64,000 nucleotides of DNA from Corynebacterium sp. SCR221107 (GTDB taxonomy: Bacteria; Actinomycetota; Actinomycetes; Mycobacteriales; Mycobacteriaceae): contig NZ_CP115670.1 in assembly GCF_027886475.1 (NCBI RefSeq), positions 186,001-250,000 of the forward strand, read 5' to 3'. Positions 33,903-42,188 of this stretch are shown piece by piece. The stretch's first letter is position 1, and every line of letters starts with the position of its first letter. The notes under the pieces were generated by a model. The model searched no databases. It was not told where the DNA came from and was given only the letters and a program-made list of their open reading frames with translations. The position numbers and the translations under genes were made by a program.

Positions 33903-34541
33903 CTAGGGCGTGTCTCCTAAAGCTCGGAGCCAGGTGATAATCGCGCATAGCACCGCCGCACCCCGGTACACCACGGCAAGTTTGTCGTACCGGGTCGCAA
34001 GACCACGCCACTGCTTCGCCAACGCGAACGAGCGTTCCACCACGTTCCGGCCCCGGTAGGCCACCGCATCAAACGCCGGCGGCCGGCCACCGGTGCTGCC
34101 GCGGCGTTTCCGGGCGGCGACACTGTCGCGCTTTTCCGGGATCACCGCCTTGATACCCCGACGGCGCAACTGCCGGCGGATCACACCGCTGGCATACCCA
34201 CGATCAGCCAGCACCGCATCCGGGCGAGTCCTTGCCCGTCCCGGCCCCAGGCGCGGAACGTGGATCTCTTCCAGCACGGTCTGAAGCATCGCCCCGTCGT
34301 TGCGCTGGCCGCCGGTGACCACCAGCGACAGGAAACGGCCGTGCCCGTCGACGGCGGCATGGATCTTGCTTGATAACCCACCGCGCGAGCGTCCGATGCC
34401 GTGACCTGCCGGTTCAAGCAACGACAGCGGCAGATTCTTGTGATTTACTCGAGCCCCCTGTGTCCTGCTCCGGGCGGGTGGTGTTCGTCGCGTGCTGGTG
34501 AGCACGCGTGATGGAGGCGTCGACGGAGACGTTCCAGTCAA
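33903..34541 (-). CDS. IS5-family transposase, downstream frame
   Basis: The second part of the transposase holds GLSSKIHAAVDGHGRFLSLV, AVLADRGYASGVIRRQLRRR (second aspartate) and VERSFALAKQWRGLATRYDK (glutamate). Only the part after about 34455 is likely translated, by +1 frameshift from the upstream frame. Its stop codon TAG (33903-33905) lies outside the inverted repeat and is supplied by the CTA of the target site. Confidence 0.85.
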   Translation of the reverse strand: MTGTSPSTPPSRVLTSTRRTPPARSRTQGARVNHKNLPLSLLEPAGHGIGRSRGGLSSKIHAAVDGHGRFLSLVVTGGQRNDGAMLQTVLEEIHVPRLGPGRARTRPDAVLADRGYASGVIRRQLRRRGIKAVIPEKRDSVAARKRRGSTGGRPPAFDAVAYRGRNVVERSFALAKQWRGLATRYDKLAVVYRGAAVLCAIITWLRALGDTP

Positions 34542-34879
34542 TCTTTCCGGCGGCGTCGGCCTGGGTGAGCAGGTAGGTCAAAAGGGTGTCCCAGGTGCCG
34601 TCGGCGGCGTAGCGGCGGTGGCGTTTCCACACCGTTTGCCAGGGGCCGAACTGTTCGCGGGGCAGATCCCGCCAGGCGATACCGGTGCGGTAACGGAAGA
34701 TGATGCCTTCGACGATCTGGCGGCTGTTGCGAAACGGCCTGCCCCGTCGGCCGGTACTGGTGGGCAGCAAAGGCTCAATCTTCTGCCACTGCTGGTCAGT
34801 CAGTACCTGGTACCGGCTGCGTTTATTACTCACTGAGCAATTATCGCTGACGGGCCCAACTTATTTAGGAGACACGCCC
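33906..34879 (-). mobile_element. IS5-family (IS427-like) insertion sequence, 974 bp
   Basis: The ends GGGCGTGTCTCCTAA and TTAGGAGACACGCCC are perfect 15-bp terminal inverted repeats, flanked on both sides by TA (33904-33905 and 34880-34881), giving a 2-bp target duplication within a CTAG site. It carries two overlapping minus-strand frames (34414-34833 and 33903-34541) that together make a DDE transposase. Confidence 0.93.
34414..34833 (-). CDS. IS5-family transposase, upstream frame
   Basis: The 139-residue N-terminal part begins MSNKRSRYQVLTDQQWQKIE, with FRYRTGIAWRDLPREQFGPW, then VSVDASITRAHQHATN, which holds the first catalytic aspartate. The frame must shift to join the second part. 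The G5 run at 34454-34458 (plus-strand C run) lies in the overlap, and the downstream frame is +1 relative to this one. The intact length and inverted repeats suggest the element can still move. Confidence 0.88.
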   Translation of the reverse strand: MSNKRSRYQVLTDQQWQKIEPLLPTSTGRRGRPFRNSRQIVEGIIFRYRTGIAWRDLPREQFGPWQTVWKRHRRYAADGTWDTLLTYLLTQADAAGKIDWNVSVDASITRAHQHATNTTRPEQDTGGSSKSQESAAVVA

Positions 34880-35664
34880 TAGAACGTATGAAGGTACCTG
34901 CGGCTCGAATGACCGAAGACATTGATCTCGCGATTGCCGTGGATTCTTGGGATAACTTCGAGGAACTAAAGACAGCGTTCCCTTCTTCTTCTGGGGCCTG
35001 GCAGGAAATCTGTGTAGGTGGTATCCGGGTCGATGTGGTGCCGTTCGGCACCATCGAGAAGCCTCCGGGTAAAATCGCTCCGGTTGATGGATTTGTGCTC
35101 AACGTTGCGGGTATGCAACAGGTTTTTACTGCTGCTGAGCCGTACCAACTAGACAGCGAGACGGAGATCCTGCTCCCGACTGTTCCGGGACTTGGCGCCA
35201 TGAAGCTGCACTCGTGGCTTGACCGGAGGGAAAAAGGGATCAGTAAAGACGCCGCAGATGTAGCACTGATCTTCACTTGGTTAGAGGATGACGAAGTTAT
35301 TCTTTGGAGAGAATACCTGGAGGTCGGGCCGTCGGAATTCGAAGGTGAACCAGAGGTCATGGCTGCCTTCCTACTAGGAAACCAAGTCGGCAGATTATTG
35401 GGAACCGAGCAAGGTTGCCTGCTCTTGAAAAGGTTTGAAGTAGCAGATGAAGAAGTTCTTGAGCTGCTAGCTCAAGAACTTGGGACCCTTGAAGGGTCGT
35501 CTCTGGGAAAGAAGATAAGGATGCGACAAGTAGAAGCGATGGTAGAAGGGCTACGAAGCGCAGTCAAAGAATGACCGACCCCCTAGCCCCAGAAACCGAG
35601 TACGTTGTGCGCGATACTAGGAGGGCTTCCGATCAATCTCCGCTAGTAGCGGCTTCGTCCGAGG

Positions 35665-37473
35665 CTAGGCGTTCGTCCCAGAAGTGCTTCCCTGCCTCCC
35701 GGGCATGCCCATTCCGCCGCCCATGCCTCCGGGGCCCATCATGGACTGCGTCGCCTCACCGGCGGTGACGGAGGTGTCTGTGCCGTTGACGCTCACGGTG
35801 TAGGACTTGCCGTTGGTGATCTTCGAGGAGGAGAACTGCACCAGCCCGAAGTCCTTGGTGGCCGTGAACTCGGCGATCGTGTTGCCGGAGGAGTCCTTGA
35901 CGGTGATGGTGTCGCCCGCGCTGCCGGGGGCGGCGGCGGAGATCCAGCCCTGGCCGTCGGTGCTGGTCGGGTCGGCGGCCATGCCGTTGGAGCCTACGCC
36001 GATGAGCGTGCCGCCGGTGATCGTGTAGTCGCCCGCGTAGTCGATGGTGCCGTTGCCGCCGTTGGTCGGGCCCCAGACGGTGACGGTGCCGCCGCTGATG
36101 GACAGGTCGCCGTTGGAGTCGAGGCCGTCGCCGCCCGCGTTGACGGTGACCGTGCCGCCGGTGATGTTAACCTGCTCGCCGGTGGACTGGTCGCCGCCGC
36201 CCATGCCGCCGCCGGGGCCGCCCTGCGGCATCTGCGAGCCGTCGGAAGGCATCTGCATGCCGGTCGGCGGGGTCATACCCTGCTGATCCTGCTGGCCCTG
36301 CTGCCCGGCTGCACCGGGATCGGTGCTGGTGGTGTCGTCGGTCGACTCCTCCGAGGAGGCGGCGAGGCCGTCCTCGACGGTGGTGGAGCCGGAGCCGTTG
36401 ACGCCGTCGTCGGTGGAGGTGACCTCGACCTGGCCGTCGGAGATCGTGATGAGGCCGCCCTCCAGGCCCTCGTTGGACTTGGTGACGTTGACGTTGGCGC
36501 CGTCGAGGACGAGCGCGACCTCGGCGTGGACGCCGTCGTCGGAGGTGGCAGCGGTGATGTCGCCGCCGGTCAGGCGGGCAGCGCCCTTGGAGTGGATCGC
36601 GTCGTCGGCGGAGGAGATGTTGATGGTGCCGCCCTCGATGATGACGTAGGTGTCGGCCTTGATGCCCTTGGCGGAGGTCTCCGTCTTGGAGGCGTCCGAG
36701 CCGCCGCCGGCGTTGAGGTCAAGGCTGCCGCCGGTGACGATGACGTCGGTGTAGCCGTAGACGGCGTCGCCGGTGGAGGTGACCTTGATGGTGCCGCCGG
36801 AGATGTCGACGTAGCCCTTGGTCTCGTCGTCGTCCTTGTCGGACTTGATGCCGTCGCCGCCGGCCTCGACCGTGACGGTGCCGTCCTTGATCACGAGGGC
36901 GTCGTTGCCCTGGATACCGTCGTCGGAGGCCTTGACGTTGATGGTGCCGGACTCGATGACGAGGTCGTCAGAGGAGGTGATGCCGTCGGCGTCGGAGGTG
37001 ACGTTCAGCGTGCCGGATCCCATGAGCGTGAGGTCGGAGGAGGCGGTGATGGCGCCGGTGGAGTTGGTGCCCGTCGTGGAGATGGCAACGTCGTCTGCGG
37101 CGGTGACGGTAATCGTTCCGCTGACGGTGGCGTTGTCGAGGATCAGCGCGACCTGGGCGCCGTCGGCGTTGATCGTCACGGAATTGTAGTCGCCGCTGAG
37201 CTTGTACACGCCGCCCGAGGTGATCTCCACGTTCTTGTCGGTCACGGTGGTGGCGTCCGACTCGTTCCACTCGGTGTAGGCCGAGGCGTCGGAGTTGTCG
37301 GCGAGCGCCTGCTCGGCGGTCGGCGGGTTGGTCGTGTCGTGGCTGCCGGAGGTCGACGCCGACTGGCTCACCGAGGTTGAAGTCGAGGAGATGGAATCGG
37401 TGCCGGTGGAGCATGCGCCGAGAGCCAAGGTGGTGGCGAGGAGCGCTGCGGAGAGGGTCCTTTTCAGGTTCAT
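35665..37473 (-). CDS. Carbohydrate-binding-domain lipoprotein (DUF4353-like)
   Basis: The 602-residue lipoprotein has a signal peptide MNLKRTLSAALLATTLALGA with lipobox LGAC near Cys21, then a Ser/Thr linker. A long repetitive beta-rich region (about 60-580) is built from units such as ISGGTIKVTSTGDAVYGY, the pattern of calcium-dependent carbohydrate-binding proteins. A low-complexity part about 370-440 is rich in Gly/Gln/Met/Pro. The C-terminus is GPGGMGGGMGMPGRQG. It is anchored outside the membrane. It follows the VTC and DUF4956 genes on the same strand, a grouping seen in many bacteria whose role is unknown. Confidence 0.82.
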   Translation of the reverse strand: MNLKRTLSAALLATTLALGACSTGTDSISSTSTSVSQSASTSGSHDTTNPPTAEQALADNSDASAYTEWNESDATTVTDKNVEITSGGVYKLSGDYNSVTINADGAQVALILDNATVSGTITVTAADDVAISTTGTNSTGAITASSDLTLMGSGTLNVTSDADGITSSDDLVIESGTINVKASDDGIQGNDALVIKDGTVTVEAGGDGIKSDKDDDETKGYVDISGGTIKVTSTGDAVYGYTDVIVTGGSLDLNAGGGSDASKTETSAKGIKADTYVIIEGGTINISSADDAIHSKGAARLTGGDITAATSDDGVHAEVALVLDGANVNVTKSNEGLEGGLITISDGQVEVTSTDDGVNGSGSTTVEDGLAASSEESTDDTTSTDPGAAGQQGQQDQQGMTPPTGMQMPSDGSQMPQGGPGGGMGGGDQSTGEQVNITGGTVTVNAGGDGLDSNGDLSISGGTVTVWGPTNGGNGTIDYAGDYTITGGTLIGVGSNGMAADPTSTDGQGWISAAAPGSAGDTITVKDSSGNTIAEFTATKDFGLVQFSSSKITNGKSYTVSVNGTDTSVTAGEATQSMMGPGGMGGGMGMPGRQGSTSGTNA

Positions 37474-37505
37474 GGGAGTTAGGGAGGTCCTTGCGTTTGT
37501 GCTTT

Positions 37506-37520
37506 TTGCTTATCGACGCC
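37506..37520 (+). repeat. Dispersed intergenic motif, copy 5
   Basis: TTGCTTATCGACGCC lies between the VTC-domain gene and the lipoprotein gene. Confidence 0.45.
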
Positions 37521-37555
37521 CACCGCTTCGCGGTGGGGTACTACGTGGGAAAGGT

Positions 37556-38356
37556 TTAGTCGTGGAAGTACTCGTTGAGGACGCGATTCCAGCGATTGTG
37601 GGGGAGCGAAGGATCAAGGGCAGCCATGCCGGTGCCGAACTTGGAGATCTTCGCCGGCCGGTGGCCGGAGGCCCACAGGAGCCGGTCGATCTGGCTTGGC
37701 TGCGCGCCGGACTTGGTCTCGACGATGACCATGTTGGGGCGCTCGATGTAGCCCTGGCGGCTAGCCCAGTCGAGCTCGGTGTCCACGGTGGCGCGGCCGG
37801 AGCCGTCGGCCATGAGCAAGGTGATGCGGTTGTAGGTGCCCCACATGGAGGCCTCGAGCCGCTCGCTGATGCCTTCGGGTTGCCCGGCCTTGACCAGCTC
37901 GTGCTCCAGCCAGTCGCGGATGCTGTTGTCGAGCTCGCCCGTACTGGCCAGCTCAGGCGCATAGGGGATGCGCTGCTTCACGGTCACCCCGCGCGGCCCC
38001 TTGGCCTTGACCTCGAGGAAGGAGGTGTCGGAATCGACATAGGTGCGGGTGCGGACCTTGAACTTGCGGCGGCGCTTGTGGGCCGCCAGGTAAAAGCTGC
38101 GGTGGTCGTCGGTGTCGAAGTAGATGGAGCGGTAGGGCTGTGGGGCCTTGCCGTTGATCTTGAGCACCTTGGTGTGCGGATCCAGCCCGCCGAGCGCCTG
38201 TGCAAGATCCTGCCGGTGCAGGACGTACTTGCGGTCGATGCGAGTGAGCATGGCGGCCTCTGCGACGAGGTCATCGAGGCTAATCGGTTCGAGGTTGACG
38301 TAAAAATCCATGGCGTTGCGGTGGCGGACGGACAATTGGCGGACGGGGGTGCTCAT
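37556..38356 (-). CDS. VTC-domain protein (polyphosphate polymerase-like)
   Basis: The 266-residue protein has the VTC tunnel-fold residues: TRIDRKYVLHRQDLAQAL, PYRSIYFDTDDHRSFYLAAH, KFKVRTRTYVDSDTSFLEVK and MVIVETKSGAQPSQIDRLLW. The yeast relative makes polyphosphate. Bacterial copies linked to a DUF4956 membrane protein have not been assigned a firm role as far as I know. The start is ATG 38356, 9 bases after the DUF4956 gene, so they are an operon, with the lipoprotein 82 bases further on. Confidence 0.85.
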   Translation of the reverse strand: MSTPVRQLSVRHRNAMDFYVNLEPISLDDLVAEAAMLTRIDRKYVLHRQDLAQALGGLDPHTKVLKINGKAPQPYRSIYFDTDDHRSFYLAAHKRRRKFKVRTRTYVDSDTSFLEVKAKGPRGVTVKQRIPYAPELASTGELDNSIRDWLEHELVKAGQPEGISERLEASMWGTYNRITLLMADGSGRATVDTELDWASRQGYIERPNMVIVETKSGAQPSQIDRLLWASGHRPAKISKFGTGMAALDPSLPHNRWNRVLNEYFHD

Positions 38357-38365
38357 TTGGGGCTC

Positions 38366-38974
38366 CTAGTGAGTAAGCGAGTTGATGGATTCGCGCTGCG
38401 GGTTTTCCTGGACGACGGGGGCCTCGGGGTCACGGTGGAGGCTGACCTCGACGAGCGTGAGGTCGTTGACAAGGTCGAGCTTGATCACCTTGACCGACTC
38501 GACGTGCGCACCGGTCAGATCCTCGAGCTCGCGGCGCAGCTCGTGCGGCTCAGCGATGGCCCGGTCGAGCTGGATGGTGGAGCGCTCGACGCCACGGCGG
38601 GCGATGAGGTCGGTGTCGGCAATCGCGATGATCACCAGCGGGAGCGCGATCATCACGAGGTCGAGGATCGTGACGGAGCTGGTCATGCCGGCGATGAGAC
38701 CGATAGCGAGCGAGGTGAAATAGTAGGCAACCTCGCGCTGGCTGATCTCCGAGGAGCGCAGGCGGATGATGGACAGGACACCGAAAAGGCCGAGTCCGAG
38801 TCCGGCGCCGACGGTGGAGGTTGCAAGCACCGACGTGACGGCGAGGACGCCGATGTTGACGCCGAGGAAGGCGACGGCGAGATCGGAACGTCGGTGCCTA
38901 GGGAAGTAGATGCCAAAAGTCAGGATGGCGATGGCAACGAGATCGACGGCGATCATCGGAAAGGTGGCGTTCAT
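38366..38974 (-). CDS. DUF4956 membrane protein
   Basis: The 202-residue protein has about four spans in the N-terminal half (VDLVAIAILTFGIYFPRHRR, GVNIGVLAVTSVLATSTVGA, SLAIGLIAGMTSS, LDLVMIALPLVIIAIAD) with the conserved LFGVLSIIRLRSSEISQREV between them, and a soluble C-terminal half. The start ATG 38974 follows GAAAGG; a longer frame upstream lacks a ribosome site. It is first in the operon with the VTC protein. Function is unknown; an export or assembly partner of the VTC product is plausible. Confidence 0.82.
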   Translation of the reverse strand: MNATFPMIAVDLVAIAILTFGIYFPRHRRSDLAVAFLGVNIGVLAVTSVLATSTVGAGLGLGLFGVLSIIRLRSSEISQREVAYYFTSLAIGLIAGMTSSVTILDLVMIALPLVIIAIADTDLIARRGVERSTIQLDRAIAEPHELRRELEDLTGAHVESVKVIKLDLVNDLTLVEVSLHRDPEAPVVQENPQRESINSLTH

Positions 38975-39219
38975 GGTGGGGCCTTTCGGGGATAGGGGCG
39001 ACGTATTCGAAGTGAGAAGACGAAGTTTCGTGTGTCTCTCACCGGCGTTGGAATCAACTATCGCGAGCGAACCTGTGGAGGCCCTAGAAAAACCTAGCGA
39101 GGAGCGTCGGAAGTGGCGCAAAACTAATGCAATCTGAAGCCACGTTTTCAATAAAACAGACATATTCCCAGTTCGGAGGTGAATACTGGGTGTCCTTTCC
39201 ATGAATATCGGATACGCCG

Positions 39220-39236
39220 CCGTAGGCGTCGGCAAG
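39220..39236 (-). repeat. Dispersed intergenic motif, copy 6
   Basis: CCGTAGGCGTCGGCAAGC-type copy (one substitution), 10 bases from the benE stop. Confidence 0.5.
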
Positions 39237-39245
39237 CGAAAACCG

Positions 39246-40382
39246 CTAGCGCTTGCGCAAAACCGCAAGGAGAACAAGACCCGCGACCAGCGCCCACATC
39301 GCCTGGCTGACGCCGAAAAAGGAGACGCCGGACGCGGCGACGACGAAGGTGCCCACGACCGGCAGGCGCGCCGATTCGTCCTTCCAAGCGCCCGCAACGG
39401 ACGAGCCGAACGTGCCCAGCAGCGCGAGGTCGGCGACCGCCGCGATGACGCCCGCGGGCGCGACCGTGGCCACCGCTACCACCGCCGCGCAGGTCACGGC
39501 GAGCACCACGTAGGACGCGCCGGAGAACAGCGCCGCTAGGTAGCGCTTCTCCTTGGAGACCCCCGTCTCGGGCGCTGCCGCCAGCGCCGCAGAGATCGCC
39601 GCGAGGTTGACCGACAGGCCGCCGCCTGCGGCCGCGAGGGCCGAGCCCAACCCCGTGACCAGCATCGATGCGCGCCAGTTCGCGTCATAACCGTAGGCCT
39701 TGAGTACCGCCAGGCCCGGCAGGTTTTGCGAGGCCATCGTGACGATGAACAGCGGCAGCGCCACGCCGATGATCCCCGCCACGCTAAACCGTGGGGAGAC
39801 CAGCTCGAGGTGCGGCAGCAGCTGAGCGGCGTCGATGCCGCGGGTCTGCGCGCCGATGACCACGACGGCAATCCCGAAGGCCGCGGGCACCGCCCACTGC
39901 GGGAAGTACCGCATGCCCGCGACCCACACCACGACGACCGGCGCGACCGGCCTCGGGTTCACCTTGAGGCCCGTGACCACCTGCGCGCACAGGGGGAGCA
40001 GCACGCCCGCGAGCATCGCCTGGGCGATGGAGGCGGGGATGTGTGCCACGAGGTCGGCCAGCGGCCGCCGCAGGCCCGAGGCGACGATGAGCGCCGCGCA
40101 GACGAGGAAGGCACTCACGGCCTCGCCGAAGCTGCCAGCCGCCGCGCCCACGCCGCCGAGCAGGGCCGCGCCGGGTGTGGACCACGCCGCGGTGGTGGGG
40201 ATGCGGGTGCGCCACGCGAGGACGAGCGTGCTCAGCCCTACCGCGAGGCACAGGAGAGTTAGCCCGCCGGCGGCCTGGCCGGGGGTCGCGCCCACCGCCT
40301 AGAGCCCGGTGAGCACGATCGTGAACGAGGAGCAAAAGCCCACGAGCGTGGTGATGAGTCCTGCGGCGGCGGCGCGTGTCAT
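39246..40382 (-). pseudogene. benE: Benzoate:H+ symporter (BenE), interrupted by an amber codon
   Basis: From ATG 40382 (AAAGG upstream) the frame reads MTRAAAAGLITTLVGFCSSF then TIVLTGL, a TAG at 40299-40301, and resumes in the same frame with AVGATPGQAAGGLTLLCLAV through to the end. The rest is a full BenE-type permease with many spans (for example SVNLAAISAALAAAPETGVS). A CAG to TAG change would explain the stop. A GTG at 40295 could give a 349-residue protein lacking the first span, but with no clear ribosome site. Palindromes at 40415-40442 may be its operator. Confidence 0.8.
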
Positions 40383-40597
40383 GGCTGTTACCTTTCGATT
40401 CTTCCTGAGTGAAAGGTATCACGTTACCTATCGGGCAATAGGTGACGAGGTAAGGCGTAATGGACTCATTGTTGAGGAAACGAAAGCCAGTTTCTTTTGA
40501 TTTTCTAGAAGGCTCTCAGCAGCCCCATGGGTACCTGACTGGAGACAGTCTGGCGCCTAGTGGCCGTCAGTGACCGTATCAGCCACTTTTCGGCCGC

Positions 40598-40672
40598 GTG
40601 ACCACCCGAAGAATCTATTTCCTCGCCCTAGCGCTCATCGCGGGCGCTGCTGCAGCGCGCAGGAAGAAGTAG
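40598..40672 (+). CDS. Possible tiny membrane peptide (24 residues)
   Basis: GTG starts a frame reading TTRRIYFLALALIAGAAAAR then RKK and stop: a positively charged start, one hydrophobic stretch, and a basic end, like known very small actinobacterial membrane peptides. There is no clear ribosome site and the length is marginal, so this may be chance. Confidence 0.25.
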   Translation: MTTRRIYFLALALIAGAAAARRKK

Positions 40673-40682
40673 GGTTTTGCCC

Positions 40683-40697
40683 TTGCTTTCCGACGCC
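40683..40697 (+). repeat. Dispersed intergenic motif, copy 7
   Basis: TTGCTTTCCGACGCC, 27 bases past the stop of the exported-protein gene at 40724. Confidence 0.5.
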
Positions 40698-40723
40698 AAG
40701 GCCACGAGCCTTACGCCGGAAAG

Positions 40724-41563
40724 CTAGCGCTTGGTGGCGAGCGTCGTCACGCCGAGCGTCGCGAGGATCGCGACGATGAGCGCGGTGGCCAGCCAGCCGA
40801 TCTGTTGCGCGGCGCTGACGGTGTTCTCCACCTTCGGCGCCGCCGTGACCGGCGCGGCCTGCGTCGACGAGGGCGCGGGTGGCGCGGGAACCGGGGCTGG
40901 GCTAGACGTCAGCGACGTAGCGGGCTCGGACGAGGCGGTCGGTGCCGCCGTGCTGCTGGGGGCCGGCACGGCGGTCGAGGACTCGCTCGCGCCCAACAGA
41001 TCCGCGCAGTCCTCGACGGCAGCGTTGAAGTCGGCGGCGAAGTAGTCGATCTCGTCCGCCTCGAGCAGCCCCTCGAAGTAGGCGCGTGCCGCCTGGGTGT
41101 GCACATACTCGGCCGCGATGGAGGCCGCCGACTGCTTCTTCGCAGCGAGGTTCATGAGATCCGCGTTCGTGATTGACAGCGGCTTGTCGTAGAAGCCGGT
41201 CATGCCCGCGTAGATCGCCGCGCGCAGCATGGTCTCCGCCTCGCCCGAGTCAAAGCCCGCCGAAGCGGTGGCCTTGTCTATAGCCGCCTGCGAGTTGGTC
41301 GGGATTGGCTGGGTCGGGCTTTCCTTGGTGGCGGTGGCCAGCTCGTTGAACTGCTGGGCGGCCTGCGGGAAGTCGCTGACTAGGGCGGCCAGCACGCGGT
41401 CGCCGTGGCCGGAGGAGTTCCACGAGGATCGGTCGGCGGTGATGTAGCACTGCAGTTGGCCGGTGCCGTCGTCCTCGAGGCTCGCGGTCGCTGCTTGTGC
41501 GAGTGCCGCCGCGGCCAGCGCCGCGGCGGCAACAACCCCCAAGAGAGCGATTCGTGTGCGCAT
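40724..41563 (-). CDS. Exported protein with C-terminal membrane anchor, unknown family
   Basis: The 279-residue protein starts at ATG 41563 after GGAGGTCACC. Its signal peptide is RIALLGVVAAAALAAAALAQ with likely cleavage after AQA or ATA. A mostly helical middle (about 30-185, with single Cys32 and Cys177) is followed by a Pro/Ser/Thr/Ala linker (about 190-245) and a final hydrophobic span (WLATALIVAILATLGVTTLA) before a KR end. It should stand on the outer face of the membrane. I do not recognise the middle domain. Confidence 0.7.
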   Translation of the reverse strand: MRTRIALLGVVAAAALAAAALAQAATASLEDDGTGQLQCYITADRSSWNSSGHGDRVLAALVSDFPQAAQQFNELATATKESPTQPIPTNSQAAIDKATASAGFDSGEAETMLRAAIYAGMTGFYDKPLSITNADLMNLAAKKQSAASIAAEYVHTQAARAYFEGLLEADEIDYFAADFNAAVEDCADLLGASESSTAVPAPSSTAAPTASSEPATSLTSSPAPVPAPPAPSSTQAAPVTAAPKVENTVSAAQQIGWLATALIVAILATLGVTTLATKR

Positions 41564-41624
41564 GGTGACCTCCTCGCGGCCGAGACGGGTTCTTACTGCC
41601 ACTCTAACCCCTTAAGATGGCTGG

Positions 41625-41642
41625 CCGTAGGCGTCGGAAAGC
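41625..41642 (-). repeat. Dispersed intergenic motif, copy 8
   Basis: CCGTAGGCGTCGGAAAGC, identical over 18 bases to copy 1. Confidence 0.6.
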
Positions 41643-41668
41643 GAACTGCAATCGGGAAACGCAAAAAT

Positions 41669-41697
41669 CCCCTTGACCTGTAAAAGTCAAGGGGACG
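41669..41697 (-). terminator. Hairpin left of attL, original tRNA-Ser terminator
   Basis: CCCCTTGAC pairs with GTCAAGGGG; read on the minus strand a T run follows. It closely resembles the hairpin at 52896-52922. Confidence 0.75.
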
Positions 41698-41700
41698 AAC

Positions 41701-41726
41701 TGCGGAGGATGTGGGATTTGAACCCA
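41701..41726. repeat. attL of the integrated element
   Basis: The 26 bases TGCGGAGG ... GAACCCA are identical to 52928-52953, the 3' end of tRNA-Ser(GGA). Sequence diverges immediately on the inner side. Confidence 0.9.
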
Positions 41727-41818
41727 AATCAGCCCCAGGCCAGCTAGGTGTACATGTCGGTTTAGCTGGTCTTTTACCTATTTTCAATCACGTGGAATAA
41801 GCCGGAATTTTGTCCCAT

Positions 41819-41848
41819 TGTGTCCAAAACGTGTCCAAAAAACACCAC
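41819..41848. promoter_or_regulatory. Probable integrase arm-binding repeats, left arm
   Basis: Two direct GTGTCCAAAA units (with spacer C) are followed by ACACCAC. The same 30-base block with one change is at 52851-52880, at the other end of the element. Confidence 0.7.
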
Positions 41849-42148
41849 CCGCACCGGCACTATTCCCATGAACAAGTCCCCAACTTGAAAACTCCACTTG
41901 GCTACAACCCCCACTACCACCACACCACGTAGGCACCCCTGGTGGCCTCTAGAAACGTCTCAATGCCTCCCGCTGGCACAATCACCCACCCATGGGGAGA
42001 GAGAGAAGTTGACGGGCGCCAAGCAGGGAGGGGTCATCTACCCTACCCCTCTAAGATTTTTAGGGGTACCTAAGGTGGGTGGTGTGGTGGTGAATCTTCA
42101 TTATGATTGCACGCAATTAGAAGTTATGTTGTGTCATAAAACACGTGT

Positions 42149-42174
42149 GACCTCCCGCTATGTGGCGAGAGGTC
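42149..42174 (-). terminator. Terminator of the capsid operon
   Basis: GACCTCCCGC and GCGAGAGGTC form a 10-bp stem with one mismatch, 15 bases past the last minus-strand gene. Confidence 0.65.
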
Positions 42175-42188
42175 AACTTGTGTGGTGG

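Larger units (their letters stand above)
33804..35574 (+). pseudogene. AbiEii-like nucleotidyltransferase toxin, interrupted by an IS5-family element
   Basis: The 5' part (33804-33905) reads FSEIITVINRLETVVDTSRI then MLVGARCRDIHQ. The 3' part (34880-35574) resumes LERMKVPAARMTEDIDLAIA, then VDVVPFG, VPGLGAMKLHSWLDRREKGI and KDAADVALIF. Removing the IS and one TA copy restores one frame across the junction (HQ-LERMK). The DxD pair (TEDID) and third acidic residue (VDVV) of the NTase fold are kept on the 3' side, but the glycine-rich loop is on the other side of the IS. No normal start codon is seen for the 5' part; TTG 33837 is possible. A 228-residue frame from ATG 34888 survives but lacks the nucleotide-binding loop. 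The toxin should be inactive. Confidence 0.82.
40383..40723. other. Gene-poor stretch upstream of benE
   Basis: This holds the benE promoter with two palindromes (GGTATCACGTTACC near 40415 and CCTATCGGGCAATAGG next to it), a possible 24-codon frame at 40598-40672, and a dispersed motif at 40683. Confidence 0.45.
41564..42188. other. Gene-free stretch across attL
   Basis: These 625 bases hold motif copy 8, the tRNA terminator hairpin, attL, the arm repeats, and then about 340 bases of element end. Near 42045-42075 is CCCCTCTAAGATTTTTAGGG, an imperfect palindrome, and at 42149-42174 a terminator hairpin for the capsid operon. No gene is supported here. Confidence 0.55.

Noticed and set aside
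36526-37380. Gly/Val/Asp repetitive plus-strand frame
   Set aside because: It mirrors the repeats of the carbohydrate-binding lipoprotein on the other strand.
37295-38995. 566-codon plus-strand frame across the lipoprotein start, VTC and DUF4956 genes
   Set aside because: It covers three supported minus-strand genes and has no recognisable domain.
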